Source: JANPEZ01 sp031423155 (GTDB lineage Bacteria > Actinomycetota > UBA4738 > HRBIN12). Taken from it: a stretch of 64,000 nt of DNA. Below are positions 49,950-58,780 of this stretch, one piece after another. The stretch lies in NCBI GenBank assembly GCA_031423155.1, contig JANPEZ010000010.1, positions 1 through 64,000 of the forward strand. The letters run 5' to 3'. Position 1 is the first letter of the stretch; the number at the start of each line of letters is the position of its first letter. A program made the position numbers and the translations under genes. The notes below the pieces were generated by a model. That model worked only from the letters and a program-made list of their open reading frames with translations. It did not search any database and was not told the DNA's origin.

Positions 49950-51320
49950 ATGACCGATGCGTTCCTCGAAGTAGATCCCGTCGCCAAGGAACTGGGTGAG
50001 CGGTTCGCCGCGGCCGGTCACCAGCTGTACCTGGTGGGCGGTGTGGTACGCGACGCCGTGCTCGGACGCCCCTCACGCGACCTGGACTTCGCTACGGACG
50101 CAACCCCCGCTGAGACGACCAAGGTCCTGCGCGGTTGGGCCGAGTTCGTCTACCTGGTAGGTGTGAAGTTCGGGACGGTCGGCGCTCGCAAGGACGGAGA
50201 GCTTCTGGAGATAACCACCTTCCGCGAGGAGGTGTACGCCGAGGAGCACCGCAAGCCGGTCGTCGCTTTCGCCAAGGACATCGAGGCCGACCTCGCCCGG
50301 CGAGACTTCACGATCAACGCCATGGCGATACGTCTTCCCGACGGGGCTTTCACCGACCCCTTCGGCGGGGTGAAGGATCTGGCCGCGAAGGTGCTCGATA
50401 CTCCGCTCGAACCCGAGGTGGCGTTCTCCGACGACCCTCTGCGGATGTTGCGCGCCGCCCGATTCGTCTCGCAGCTGCGGGTCCGCCCCACCCCGCGCGT
50501 GGTCGCTGCGATCACGCAGATGAAGGAGCGATCGTCCATCGTCTCGGCGGAAAGGATCGCCGAGGAGCTGAACAAGCTCCTGGTCGGGGAGAGCCCCTCC
50601 GACGGGCTGGGATTGCTGGTCGAAACCGGTCTGGCCGACGTGTTCCTGCCCGAGCTGTCAGCGCTGGCTCTGGAGCAGGATCCCGTCCACAAGCACAAGG
50701 ACGTGCTGCGACACACCTATGCAGTCGTCGAAGGGTGTGAGGCCGATCCGGTCCTTCGCCTGGCCGCGCTGCTTCACGACATCGGAAAACCCAAGACACG
50801 CGAGATCACGCCCGACGGCGTTCAGTTCCACCACCATGAGGTGATCGGTGCCCGCATGGCCGAGACGCGTCTGCGCGAGCTCCGCTATCCGAATTCGGTC
50901 ATCGAGGACGTGAAGACGCTGGTGGAGCTGCACCTTCGGTTCCACGGCTACGGTGAGGGTTGGAGCGACAGTGCGGTACGCAGGTACGTTCGCGATGCGG
51001 GGCCGCTTCTGGACAAGCTCAATCAGCTGACCCGCGCCGACGTGACCACCGGCAATCGATTCCGCGCCGAGCAGTTCCGCGCACTACAGGACGATCTAGA
51101 GGAGCGCATCGCCCGCCTGGCCGAGGAAGAGAACCTCGAGGCGATGCGCCCCGCCCTGGACGGCGTCGAGATCATGGAGCGTCTGGGCCTGGGTCCGGGG
51201 CCAGCTGTGGGCCGCGCCCGCGAGTATCTGATGGAGGTTCGCCTGGAACGCGGTCCTTTGGACCGGGACGAAGCCCTGGCGCTCCTCGATGTATGGGCCA
51301 AGGAGCAGGGTCTGTCCTAG
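49950..51320 (+). CDS. pcnA: CCA tRNA nucleotidyltransferase
   Basis: 456 residues. The nucleotidyltransferase head has GGVVRDAVLGRPSRDLDFATDA near 30-51 and the RRDFTINAMA block near 113; a C-terminal HD domain (HDIGKPK near 273) follows. It adds or repairs the CCA end of tRNAs, needed here because neither tRNA in this window encodes CCA. It matches Rv3907c (pcnA) in order. TATCGT 9 bases before the ATG is a possible -10. Confidence 0.94.
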   Translation: MTDAFLEVDPVAKELGERFAAAGHQLYLVGGVVRDAVLGRPSRDLDFATDATPAETTKVLRGWAEFVYLVGVKFGTVGARKDGELLEITTFREEVYAEEHRKPVVAFAKDIEADLARRDFTINAMAIRLPDGAFTDPFGGVKDLAAKVLDTPLEPEVAFSDDPLRMLRAARFVSQLRVRPTPRVVAAITQMKERSSIVSAERIAEELNKLLVGESPSDGLGLLVETGLADVFLPELSALALEQDPVHKHKDVLRHTYAVVEGCEADPVLRLAALLHDIGKPKTREITPDGVQFHHHEVIGARMAETRLRELRYPNSVIEDVKTLVELHLRFHGYGEGWSDSAVRRYVRDAGPLLDKLNQLTRADVTTGNRFRAEQFRALQDDLEERIARLAEEENLEAMRPALDGVEIMERLGLGPGPAVGRAREYLMEVRLERGPLDRDEALALLDVWAKEQGLS

Positions 51321-51325
51321 CCGGC

Positions 51326-51718
51326 CTATCCCTTCACGCCCGCGATGCGCAGGATCTTCTCGAGCGTCGCCGGCTCTCCTCGCCAGTGCTCTTCGATCGG
51401 TCCGCGTCCGGCTTTCTTCAAGACATGGCGAAGAACGAGAGCCGCGATCACAGCGTCGTCCAGCGGCCCTATGACCGGAAGGAACTCCGGAACGAGGTCG
51501 ATCGGCGAGATGAGCCACAGGGCGGCGAACCAAAGCAGCGCCTTCGACCTGCGAGGAACCCGCGGATCTCGTATGAGACCCCTGAAGAGTTGGATCAGGT
51601 TGGGTAGCAAGGTCGCCAACTCTTTCGCCGCGGTCTTGCGTCCCGCCAGGTACAACGCCCCCAGGGCGATGGCCCAGATGGCAACGGCGATCGCGAGACA
51701 CAGGATCAGGATCCTCAC
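51326..51718 (-). CDS. DUF1232 (YkvA) membrane protein
   Basis: 130 residues: an N-terminal helix (ILILCLAIAVAIWAIALGALYLA) and the DUF1232 core LFRGLIRDPRVPRRSKALLW to ISPIDLVPEFLPVIGPLDDA, whose SPIDLIPD-like motif is diagnostic. The GTG start has TAGGCT 7 bases upstream, so it seems leaderless. It is divergent from the P-type ATPase gene. Function unknown. Confidence 0.88.
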   Translation of the reverse strand: MRILILCLAIAVAIWAIALGALYLAGRKTAAKELATLLPNLIQLFRGLIRDPRVPRRSKALLWFAALWLISPIDLVPEFLPVIGPLDDAVIAALVLRHVLKKAGRGPIEEHWRGEPATLEKILRIAGVKG

Positions 51719-51751
51719 GGCCTCGAGCCTACCGGCGGCTAGGCTGGTCCG
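51719..51751. promoter_or_regulatory. Symmetrical divergent leaderless promoters
   Basis: The 33-bp gap holds TAGGCT 7 bases before the GTG on the minus strand and TAGGCT 6 bases before the GTG on the plus strand. The two form an inverted repeat AGCCTA-N8-TAGGCT. No ribosome binding sites are present on either side. Confidence 0.5.
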
Positions 51752-54088
51752 GTGGCGATAGACACAGACGCAGCGGGGCTCTCCTCGGCAGAGGTCGAAG
51801 AGAGGGTGGCTCGCGGACAGGTCAACGACGTTCCATCGGCCCCCACCCGCACACTTGCCGAGATAGTCCGGGCGAACGTGCTCACGCGTTTCAACGCGCT
51901 GCTAGGGGGCATGCTTGCGGTGATCATCGTGGTCGGTCCTTTGCAGGACGCGCTCTTCGGAGCGGTGCTGGTAGCCAACGCGCTCATCGGCATCGTGCAG
52001 GAGGTCAAAGCCAAGCGAACGCTGGAGCGGCTCACTCTGCTGACGGCTCCTCGCGCGATGGTCGTACGCGACGGTGTGGACCACGAGATAGCCGTGGGGC
52101 AGGTCGTCCTCGACGATGTCATCCGGCTCGGCCCCGGCTCCCAGGTCGTGGTGGACGGAGAAGTGATCGGGTCCGAGGGCCTGGAGATCGACGAGTCGCT
52201 CCTGACCGGCGAGGCCGATCCGGTGGCCAAGACTCGAAGTGACGAGGTTCTGTCCGGGTCCTTCGTGGTCTCGGGGACGGGTTCGTTCCGGGCGACGCGC
52301 GTCGGCCGCGACGCGTACGCGGTCAAGCTCGCCGAAGCGGCTCGCAGATTCACGATCACCCGGTCCGAGCTCCGAGCGGGAACGGACCGCCTGCTCACTT
52401 GGATCACGTTCGCGATAGTTCCGACCGCTGCACTGCTCTTCGTGAGCCAACTGAGGAATCACTCGGACTGGCGCGACGCCGTTGCCGGAGCCGTCGCCGG
52501 AACGGTTGCGATGGTTCCGGAGGGGCTGATCCTGCTGATGTCGCTCGCCTTCGCGATGGCGGTCGTTCGTCTGGCCAAGCGCCGGGTCCTGGTCCAAGAG
52601 CTCCCCGCGGTCGAGGGCCTGGCCCGTGTGGACGTCCTGTGTATCGACAAGACCGGAACACTGACCGAGGGGAAGATCTCCGTCGAGGAGGTCGAACGGC
52701 TAGAGCCAAGTGTCGATGTCGACGCGGTCTTAGGTGCCCTGGCGGCGAGTGACAGGGCCCCGAACGCGACGGCGCGCGCCCTCGCGGCGAGGTTCTCCGA
52801 CGCCGATCCCGGCTGGACGCTGGTCCGGTCCGTGCCGTTCTCCTCGGTCAGGAAGTGGAGCGGGGCCGATTTCGGGCAAGAGGGTGCCTGGATCCTGGGT
52901 GGCTCGGACGTGCTCGGGGGTCTGGGGGATGAGGCCTCCTCGCTGGCTGCCGAGTGGGCCGGTCAGGGAAGTCGCGTGGTCATGGTGGCCAGGGCCCCCG
53001 GCGGACTCGTCGGCGAGGAACTTCCTTCCGATCTTCAACCCGTTGCCTTGGTGCGTCTCGGGGACCGCATCCGCTCGGACGCCGCGGACACCCTCCGGTA
53101 TTTCGCGGGTCAGGGTGTCGTGGTCAAAGTCATCTCCGGCGACGATCCCCGCACGGTTGGCGCGATCGCACAGCGACTCGGGTTGCCCGGAGCCGAGCTT
53201 GCGGTGGACGCCCGCGAGTTGTCGGACGAAGCCCTGCCCGACGCGCTGGAGGCCGGTTCGGTATTCGGCCGCGTCACGCCTCAGCAGAAGCGGGCGATGG
53301 TTCAGGCCCTGAAGGCCGCGGGACACGTCGTGGCGATGACCGGTGACGGGGTCAACGACGCCCTGGCGCTGAAGGACGCCGATATCGGGATCGCGATGGG
53401 AAGCGGTTCGGATGCGACGCGCGCGGTCGCGCAGATCGTTCTGCTGGACTCGACCTTCGATTCCCTCCCGCAGGTCGTTGCCGAGGGGCGGCGTGTGCTC
53501 GGCAACATCGAACGTACCTCCGGTCTTTATCTGAACAAGACCGTGTATGCGATGTTGCTTTCTCTGGCGGTAGGGGTCGCCGGATTCGCTTTCCCGTTCC
53601 TGCCCCGGCATCTGACGCTCATCGGCTCGCTCACGATCGGGATACCGTCGTTCTTCCTCGCCTTGGCGCCCAATGCCGAGCGTTTCCGCCCCGGATTCCT
53701 GATGCGTGTGGTTCGCTTCGCCGTTCCGACGGGAACGCTGGCGGCCATAGCCACCTTCTCGGCATACTCGTTGGTTCGAAGGGAGCCGGGAGTGACGCTG
53801 CTTCAGGCTCGCACGGCTTCGGTCATGGTCCTGACCTGGATAGGACTGCTGGTTCTTGCGATCATCGCGGCTCCGCTCACTCGCAAGCGGCTTCTGCTCG
53901 TGTGGTCGATGGCGGGGCTCTTCCTGGTTGCGCTCGTATCGCCTGCGACGCAGTCGTTCTTCGCGCTGGATATCCCTCCGCTGGTGATCTGGCTGGCGGC
54001 CATCGGGATCGCGGCCATCGTCTGGTCTTTCGCCAAGCTGCTGGTGCCCGCGGAGCGACCGGTGGGGCCGCACGCTGCCGACGGCTAG
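51752..54088 (+). CDS. P-type cation-transporting ATPase, CtpE-like
   Basis: 778 residues. The phosphorylated Asp is D299 in IDKTGTLTEG; LLTGEADPV near 149 is the actuator TGE, MVPEGLILLMSLAFA near 252 is the ion-site helix, and MTGDGVNDALALKDADIGIAMG near 530 is the hinge. The MVPEGL helix and overall length match mycobacterial CtpE, a calcium-linked uptake ATPase, so that substrate is the best guess. It ends 3 bases before the lepB stop, on the opposite strand. Confidence 0.92.
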   Translation: MAIDTDAAGLSSAEVEERVARGQVNDVPSAPTRTLAEIVRANVLTRFNALLGGMLAVIIVVGPLQDALFGAVLVANALIGIVQEVKAKRTLERLTLLTAPRAMVVRDGVDHEIAVGQVVLDDVIRLGPGSQVVVDGEVIGSEGLEIDESLLTGEADPVAKTRSDEVLSGSFVVSGTGSFRATRVGRDAYAVKLAEAARRFTITRSELRAGTDRLLTWITFAIVPTAALLFVSQLRNHSDWRDAVAGAVAGTVAMVPEGLILLMSLAFAMAVVRLAKRRVLVQELPAVEGLARVDVLCIDKTGTLTEGKISVEEVERLEPSVDVDAVLGALAASDRAPNATARALAARFSDADPGWTLVRSVPFSSVRKWSGADFGQEGAWILGGSDVLGGLGDEASSLAAEWAGQGSRVVMVARAPGGLVGEELPSDLQPVALVRLGDRIRSDAADTLRYFAGQGVVVKVISGDDPRTVGAIAQRLGLPGAELAVDARELSDEALPDALEAGSVFGRVTPQQKRAMVQALKAAGHVVAMTGDGVNDALALKDADIGIAMGSGSDATRAVAQIVLLDSTFDSLPQVVAEGRRVLGNIERTSGLYLNKTVYAMLLSLAVGVAGFAFPFLPRHLTLIGSLTIGIPSFFLALAPNAERFRPGFLMRVVRFAVPTGTLAAIATFSAYSLVRREPGVTLLQARTASVMVLTWIGLLVLAIIAAPLTRKRLLLVWSMAGLFLVALVSPATQSFFALDIPPLVIWLAAIGIAAIVWSFAKLLVPAERPVGPHAADG

Positions 54089-54091
54089 GAC

Positions 54092-54772
54092 CTAGTGCAG
54101 GAGTCCGGCTCGGCTGGGCGGCCACATGATCACGAAGGCTTTGCCGATCACGTTGTCGATCGGGATGAAGCCGAGGTTTCCCCTGGAGTCGTCCGAGCCG
54201 CTGCGGTTGTCCCCCATGACGAACAGCATGCCCTCGGGGACGTGCACGGCTTCGAACGGCTGAGTGCGTTGGATAAGGTAGGGCTCTTCGAGCTTGGTCC
54301 CGTTGACGTAGACGGCGCCTCCCTTTCCGAGAACGGTGTCTCCCGGCACGCCGATGACCCGCTTGATGAAGTCCTCGTACTCGGGGTGTTGGACCCCGAT
54401 CCCCTCGAACAGCCAGTGCAATGCGCCGCCGATCAGCCCGCGATCCTCGCTGGGGCCTGGATGTGGATCGGAGAAGACGATGATGTCGCCGTGCCTGGGG
54501 TCGTGGAAGTAGTAGGGGATCTTGTTGACCAGCACCCTGTCGCCGGTACAACCGGTGCAGCCGTGAAGAGTCGGTTCCATCGAACCGGATGGGATGTAGA
54601 AGGCCTGGAAGAGGAAGGACTTGATGAGGATCGCCAGCACCAGCGCCATGAGCAACAGCCCTGGCAGCTCCCGCATGAACTGGAGCGGGCCCCCGGGTCT
54701 GTCTTTGAGATCGGGCTGCGGTTCCGAGTGATCCTCGGGTTCGACGCTTTCGGCGGGAGGACTGGTCTTCAC
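54092..54772 (-). CDS. lepB: Signal peptidase I
   Basis: 226 residues with an N-terminal helix (LPGLLLMALVLAILIKSFLFQ). The catalytic pair is S64 in IPSGSMEPTL and K137 in IKRVIGVPGD, and the GDNRSGSDDSR box is near 193. It cuts signal peptides at the outer face of the membrane. The GTG start overlaps the stop of the molybdate transporter gene (GTGA), which is an unusual partner. The reading frame goes on upstream but antisense-like and not homologous. Confidence 0.94.
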   Translation of the reverse strand: MKTSPPAESVEPEDHSEPQPDLKDRPGGPLQFMRELPGLLLMALVLAILIKSFLFQAFYIPSGSMEPTLHGCTGCTGDRVLVNKIPYYFHDPRHGDIIVFSDPHPGPSEDRGLIGGALHWLFEGIGVQHPEYEDFIKRVIGVPGDTVLGKGGAVYVNGTKLEEPYLIQRTQPFEAVHVPEGMLFVMGDNRSGSDDSRGNLGFIPIDNVIGKAFVIMWPPSRAGLLH

Positions 54773-55959
54773 CGGGAAAGGGTACCGGCGGGGCGAGACT
54801 TCGCGGCGTGATCGATCGAGTGCGTCGCCACGAGGGCGACCGCGGCGGTTATCGCAAGGTTCCCGAACCATGCTCCGAGTCCCGCGGAGACGATCGCGAT
54901 CACCAGGTGTGCCCCTCGCAGGTCGCTGGCCAGCCATGCGTGTCTGAGCCCGGCGTACACGAGGAACCCACCCAGCGCCCAGACCGGCAGCAAGCCGAGC
55001 AGCACGGGCACCTGCGAGCCGAAGAACAGACCGAGGGCCAGCAGCACCGATCCCAAGATCAGGTTCATGCCGGCCGTCCGCGCGCCCAAGCGTGAGTGGG
55101 CGGTCAGCCCCCCGGCCCCGTGACACATGGGCATCCCGCCGAGCAGCCCCGAAACCGCGTTGCCGATGCCCGAAGACAGACAGACCCGGCCGGGAGTAAC
55201 GCCTTCGGCGGCATCGCCGAAGTACTCGTGGGCAAGGTCGTTCGTGGCTACCACCGCGTTGCCGAAAGTGAGCGGAAGCTGAGGTACCACCAAGAGGAAG
55301 AAAGCGGCGCTGAAGGAGTGCAGGCCGGGAACCGCTATAACCGGCAGCGAGAATCCGGGGCCGGAAAGGTGCGGACTCGCGGTGAGCACGACCACGGCGG
55401 CGCCTCCTCCTAGGATGACCAGGGCCAGCCAGTAGTGCTTCGTCCTTGCGGAGACCACAACCCCTGCGAAAGTGGCGAGCATCAAGATCCAGGGCCAGGG
55501 TGTCTCGGGGGTGGAGACGAAGACCTCCGGGGGGTTGTCGATCAGTTTGTAGGACGTGATCAGCAAGAGCGCGCCGACCCCCAGTTGCAGCGACCTGACG
55601 ACGGGTTTGGTGAAGATCCGCGCGACCGCGTCGGCGACGTGGCGGATCGACAGCAGCAGGAGGAACGCCGCGATCTCCAATCCCGCGGCATGGATCACCT
55701 CGGGTGCCAGCTGGCCGGCGACGGCGACGGCGGTCAACGCCTTTAGAGGCTGCACGGGGAACGGGATCTTGAAGTAAGCGCCGGAGGCGATCACCAGAAG
55801 GCCCGCGCACACCAAGACCGAAGTGGCGTCGAGACCGTTGACCAGGATCAGCGCGGTCGCAAGGGGAACGAAGATCCCGAGATCGGCAATGGCGCCCGCG
55901 GCCTCTCCGAGCCCAACCGCGAAGCGACCGCGAGGGGCTCTCGCGGGGACCGCACTCAT
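54769..55959 (-). CDS. MOT1/SulP-type molybdate or sulfate transporter
   Basis: 396 residues with about 10-12 helices. GEAAGAIADLGIFVPLATAL near 14, PFPVQPLKALTAVAVAG near 60, and TFGNAVVATNDLAHEYFGD with GGMPMCHGAGGLTAHSRLGA near 235-285 match the MOT1 molybdate transporter family. The start overlaps the stop of a MerR-TOBE regulator (ATGA). Molybdate is the likely substrate because the regulator has a molybdate-binding (TOBE) domain; sulfate cannot be excluded. Confidence 0.9.
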   Translation of the reverse strand: MSAVPARAPRGRFAVGLGEAAGAIADLGIFVPLATALILVNGLDATSVLVCAGLLVIASGAYFKIPFPVQPLKALTAVAVAGQLAPEVIHAAGLEIAAFLLLLSIRHVADAVARIFTKPVVRSLQLGVGALLLITSYKLIDNPPEVFVSTPETPWPWILMLATFAGVVVSARTKHYWLALVILGGGAAVVVLTASPHLSGPGFSLPVIAVPGLHSFSAAFFLLVVPQLPLTFGNAVVATNDLAHEYFGDAAEGVTPGRVCLSSGIGNAVSGLLGGMPMCHGAGGLTAHSRLGARTAGMNLILGSVLLALGLFFGSQVPVLLGLLPVWALGGFLVYAGLRHAWLASDLRGAHLVIAIVSAGLGAWFGNLAITAAVALVATHSIDHAAKSRPAGTLSR

Positions 55960-56345
55960 CCGGGGAGCTCTATCGTCACGTTCGTGGCTTTGACGGCGGC
56001 GACCGCCTGCATGCCCGCCTTCAATCCCATCTGATCGACCGCTTCCCGGGTGATGAACGCGAGTACGCGGTGGGGCCCCGCTTGTATCTCGACGGTTGCG
56101 GCGAGCTTGTCGCGCTTGATCTCGGTGATGACTCCGGCGAATCGGTTCCGCTGAGACGCCTGTGCAATCGGCCGCGCCGGGCGAGCTTCGGACAGGAGGC
56201 GTGCAACCTCGGCGGCAGGAACGAGCCGCTGCCCCCCTTGCGTGCGCGAGGTCTTCAGCTTGCCTTCCTGCTCCCAGCGCCGGAGCGTCTCGACTCGAAC
56301 CCCGAGCATCCCCGCGGCCTCTCCTATGCGGTAGCGACCCTGCAT
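55956..56345 (-). CDS. HTH plus TOBE molybdate-responsive regulator
   Basis: 129 residues: a MerR-like helix-turn-helix (5-50, YRIGEAAGMLGVRVETLRRW) followed by a TOBE/Mop domain (about 63-128, NRFAGVITEIKRDKLAATVE) that binds molybdate in family members. It is likely to control the molybdate transporter that it overlaps. I choose ATG 56345 since TAGTTT lies 8 bases upstream, fitting a leaderless mRNA; a frame to 56381 would add 12 unhomologous residues. An inverted repeat lies over the -35 region. Confidence 0.85.
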   Translation of the reverse strand: MQGRYRIGEAAGMLGVRVETLRRWEQEGKLKTSRTQGGQRLVPAAEVARLLSEARPARPIAQASQRNRFAGVITEIKRDKLAATVEIQAGPHRVLAFITREAVDQMGLKAGMQAVAAVKATNVTIELPG

Positions 56346-56378
56346 GATCGCCCAAACTACAGGGTTCAGGGCCTTCAC

Positions 56379-56399
56379 CACAAGAGAAAGCTACTTGTG
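56379..56399. promoter_or_regulatory. Inverted repeat at the molybdate operon promoter
   Basis: CACAAG-N9-CTTGTG has perfect 6-bp arms and lies where the -35 of the TAGTTT promoter (56354-56359) should be. It is a candidate operator for the HTH-TOBE protein encoded just downstream. It also lies 22 bases before the ychF stop. Confidence 0.45.
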
Positions 56400-56420
56400 A
56401 CTGTCGTTAAGCTCCGGGCG

Positions 56421-57395
56421 CTACACGGCGAAGCGGACGTGCAGGATGTCGCCCTCGGCGACGACGTAGTCCTTGCCCTCGACCCTGATCTTGCCGGCGG
56501 CCTTGGCCGCCTCCATCGAACCTTGCGCGACCAGTTCGTCGTAGCCGATCACCTCGGCGCGGATGAAGCCCCGTTCCAGGTCGGTGTGGATCACCCCTGA
56601 GGCCTCGGGAGCCTTCGCGCCTCGGCGCACCTCCCAGGCCCGGGTCTCGTCCTCACCGGTCGTCAGGAACGTGATCAGATCTATCGCGCTGTAACAAGCG
56701 GCGATGACCTTCTTCAGGCCGGGCTCGGCGACGCCGAACTCCTCAAGCAGCGCGCGGGCTTCGTCCGCATCCATCTCGGCTGTCTCCGCTTCGATGGACG
56801 CGTAGACGCCGACGGCGCCCGTCAGCTCGGCGGGAACGTCGGCCCCCTCCTCCAGGTTGGCGACGACTACCTCGGGCTTCAGGGTCAACGGAGCTATGCC
56901 GCGGAGCTCGGCTGCGTCTTCGGCGGTGACGCCCGCTTCGCGGAGGGGCTTCTCGGCCGACAACGCTTCGAAGGCTCGCCGCAGGGCATCAACGTCGGCG
57001 GCCGGTTTCCCCTTGGCGCGCTTCTCGGCCTTCTGTAGCGCCGACTCGACGACGGCCAGGTCGGCCAGCAGAAGTTCGGTCCGGATCGCGGCCAGTTCCG
57101 CCCCCGGGGAAGCGTCCGAGCCGAAGCACCTGACGACCAGTGCGAGAGCCTCGACCTCGCGCAGCTTCGCGATCCCCTGGGCGGAAGTGACGCCGCCGGG
57201 AACGTCGAGGAAGCGGACCTGTGCCGGCACCGTCTTCTTCGAACGCTCCATCTGGGTGAGCACCTGGAGGCGCCCGTCGGGCACGGGCACGACCGCCACG
57301 TTGGCCTGGCCGGCATGGGAACCCGAGCGCGTGAGGGCCGTGAACAAGGTGGACTTGCCGCTGAACGCCATACCCACCAGACCGATGTCCTTCAC
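56421..57395 (-). CDS. ychF: YchF/OLA1-type ribosome-binding ATPase, divergent
   Basis: 324 residues, about 40 fewer than E. coli YchF. The P-loop reads GMAFSGKST where YchF normally has GLPNVGKST; the G3 region is FLDVPGGVTSAQG and the G4-like motif is VANLEEGA. A coiled coil (about 100-150) and a C-terminal TGS domain (about 260-324, DLERGFIRAEVIGYDELV) complete the family layout. These enzymes bind ribosomes and affect stress translation. The GTG start has TAGCCT 8 bases upstream, so it is probably leaderless. Confidence 0.85.
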   Translation of the reverse strand: MKDIGLVGMAFSGKSTLFTALTRSGSHAGQANVAVVPVPDGRLQVLTQMERSKKTVPAQVRFLDVPGGVTSAQGIAKLREVEALALVVRCFGSDASPGAELAAIRTELLLADLAVVESALQKAEKRAKGKPAADVDALRRAFEALSAEKPLREAGVTAEDAAELRGIAPLTLKPEVVVANLEEGADVPAELTGAVGVYASIEAETAEMDADEARALLEEFGVAEPGLKKVIAACYSAIDLITFLTTGEDETRAWEVRRGAKAPEASGVIHTDLERGFIRAEVIGYDELVAQGSMEAAKAAGKIRVEGKDYVVAEGDILHVRFAV

Positions 57396-57517
57396 GGTCC
57401 GCGAGGCTATCAGTCACAGGTCTTCGAACTCATCGCCCGCGGGTCCCGCATGGCATCCCCCGCGTCCGTTCCGGCTACCGCCGTTCGGCCGTGGGCGCCG
57501 GTCGCCCTTCCTGCCGA

Positions 57518-57529
57518 TACCCATGGGTA
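57518..57529. promoter_or_regulatory. 12-bp palindrome before the TSP3 repeat gene
   Basis: TACCCATGGGTA is a perfect palindrome 28 bases before the start of the next gene. It could be a binding site for a dimeric regulator; nothing else supports it. The rest of the 162-base gap shows no gene. Confidence 0.25.
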
Positions 57530-57557
57530 AGGACGGACGGAAAAGAGGGGGTTCGGA

Positions 57558-58244
57558 ATGGAAATCGGTACTCGGCCGGGACGGCGTGGGATGGGCGTGA
57601 CGATCGTGCTCTGCATGATCGCCGCTCTGCTCACACTGGGCAGTGGCTCGGCCTCGGCGGCGGGTGGTCACCGCAAGCCCGCGGATTCGGATCGCGACGG
57701 GATCCCGAACACATGGGAGAAGAACCACGGGCTCCGGATGCACTTCAAGGATGCCCAGCGCGATCCCGACCACGATGGATTGATCAACCTGGGTGAGTTC
57801 CGCAACAGTACGCGGCCGCATTCGGGCGACACCGATCACGATGGCTTGGACGACGGTGACGAGGTTCACGGCTTCGACACCGATCCGACGGAGGAAGACT
57901 CCGACGACGACGGCATCGACGATGGAGACGATGACGGCGATGGAGACGGTGTCTGCGACGAGGGCGAGGACGGCGACGGCAAGGGCTTCGTCGGAACCAT
58001 CATCTCGTTCACGCCGAAGAACGGTCTCCTACTGTTCGAAAGTTCGGTCGGTTGGCCGATAGTCGGCGTGGTGAATGCCGACACGGAGCTTTCCTTCGGA
58101 GGCGACTGCGAGGGTCCGGCAACGACCGCCGACCTGCTCGAAGGGTTCGACATCGCGGAGGTGCAGTTCTATCCGTTCGATCCGAGCGATGAGTTCCCGG
58201 TCTTCAAGTCGATCACGCTCTCCTGCCCGAAGGACGGCGGCTAG
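57558..58244 (+). CDS. Secreted protein with thrombospondin type 3-like calcium repeats
   Basis: 228 residues. A signal peptide (VTIVLCMIAALLTLGSGSASA) precedes several D-x-D-x-D-G calcium-loop repeats (about 43-140: DSDRDGIPNTWE, DPDHDGLINLGE, DTDHDGLDDGDE, DSDDDGIDDGDD), an Asp-rich tract, and a small beta domain with two Cys. TSP3-type loops bind calcium and stiffen extracellular proteins. GAGGGGG lies 7 bases before the ATG. Its partner or surface role is unknown. Confidence 0.82.
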   Translation: MEIGTRPGRRGMGVTIVLCMIAALLTLGSGSASAAGGHRKPADSDRDGIPNTWEKNHGLRMHFKDAQRDPDHDGLINLGEFRNSTRPHSGDTDHDGLDDGDEVHGFDTDPTEEDSDDDGIDDGDDDGDGDGVCDEGEDGDGKGFVGTIISFTPKNGLLLFESSVGWPIVGVVNADTELSFGGDCEGPATTADLLEGFDIAEVQFYPFDPSDEFPVFKSITLSCPKDGG

Positions 58245-58282
58245 ATCCCGCCCGGCGTCAGAGGGCGCCGACCATGCAGAAG

Positions 58283-58304
58283 GCGGGGCCGAAAGGCCCC
58301 GCCG
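58283..58304. terminator. Bidirectional hairpin terminator
   Basis: GGCGGGGCC-GAAA-GGCCCCGCC has a perfect 9-bp GC stem with a GAAA tetraloop. It lies 38 bases after the TSP3 gene stop and 22 bases from the sodN stop, between converging genes, where it can stop both. Confidence 0.75.
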
Positions 58305-58326
58305 TCGTCGTTCGCGCGGAAGGCCG

Positions 58327-58719
58327 CTAGCTCTTGGTCTCCCAGAAGATCTTGGCGATCTCATCGATCGAGTCGAGCAACTGCTGGCCCTGCGCCGGAT
58401 CCTCGGACTTCTTGGCGGCACCGGCTAGCTTGGTCGCGTTCCAGAACTTCTCGTGAAGGTCCGGGTGCTTCTCCAGATGCTCGGGCTTGAAGTAGTCGGT
58501 CCAGAGCACCCAGAGGTGCTCCTTGACCATGTCGGCGCGCTCCTCCTTGATCGCGACGGCGCGGGCGCGCAGGTTGGCATCTTCTGACCCGGAGTACTTC
58601 TCCTGGCAGGCCTTCACCGATTCGGCCTCGATCCGTGCCTGCGCCGGGTCGTAGATCCCGCAGGGAAGATCGCAGTGGGCGTGGACTACCCTCTTGGGCT
58701 TGAGCAGACTTCCGAACAT
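58327..58719 (-). CDS. sodN: Nickel superoxide dismutase
   Basis: 130-residue precursor. A 14-residue leader (MFGSLLKPKRVVHA) precedes the nickel hook HCDLPCGIYDP, in which the new N-terminal His, Cys2, Cys6 and Tyr9 form the active site. The rest is the four-helix bundle (IEAESVKACQEKYSGSED). It disproportionates superoxide in the cytoplasm. GGAGG lies 7 bases before the ATG. The maturation protease gene sodX is divergent next to it, which confirms the call. Confidence 0.97.
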   Translation of the reverse strand: MFGSLLKPKRVVHAHCDLPCGIYDPAQARIEAESVKACQEKYSGSEDANLRARAVAIKEERADMVKEHLWVLWTDYFKPEHLEKHPDLHEKFWNATKLAGAAKKSEDPAQGQQLLDSIDEIAKIFWETKS

Positions 58720-58751
58720 GGAACCGCCTCCTTCTGACGAGTCCCCAGAAA

Positions 58752-58768
58752 CCTACCACCGAGGTAGG
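58752..58768. promoter_or_regulatory. Inverted repeat between sodN and sodX
   Basis: CCTACC-N5-GGTAGG has perfect 6-bp arms, and lies between the sodN start and the preferred sodX start. It differs from the known nickel (Nur) and Fur boxes, so a regulator cannot be named. It is a candidate shared operator. Confidence 0.4.
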
Positions 58769-58780
58769 AATCGGGTTGCG

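Noticed and set aside
54773..55810. N-terminal extension of the signal peptidase frame
   Set aside because: It is an out-of-frame reading of the molybdate transporter gene and has no signal peptidase homology.
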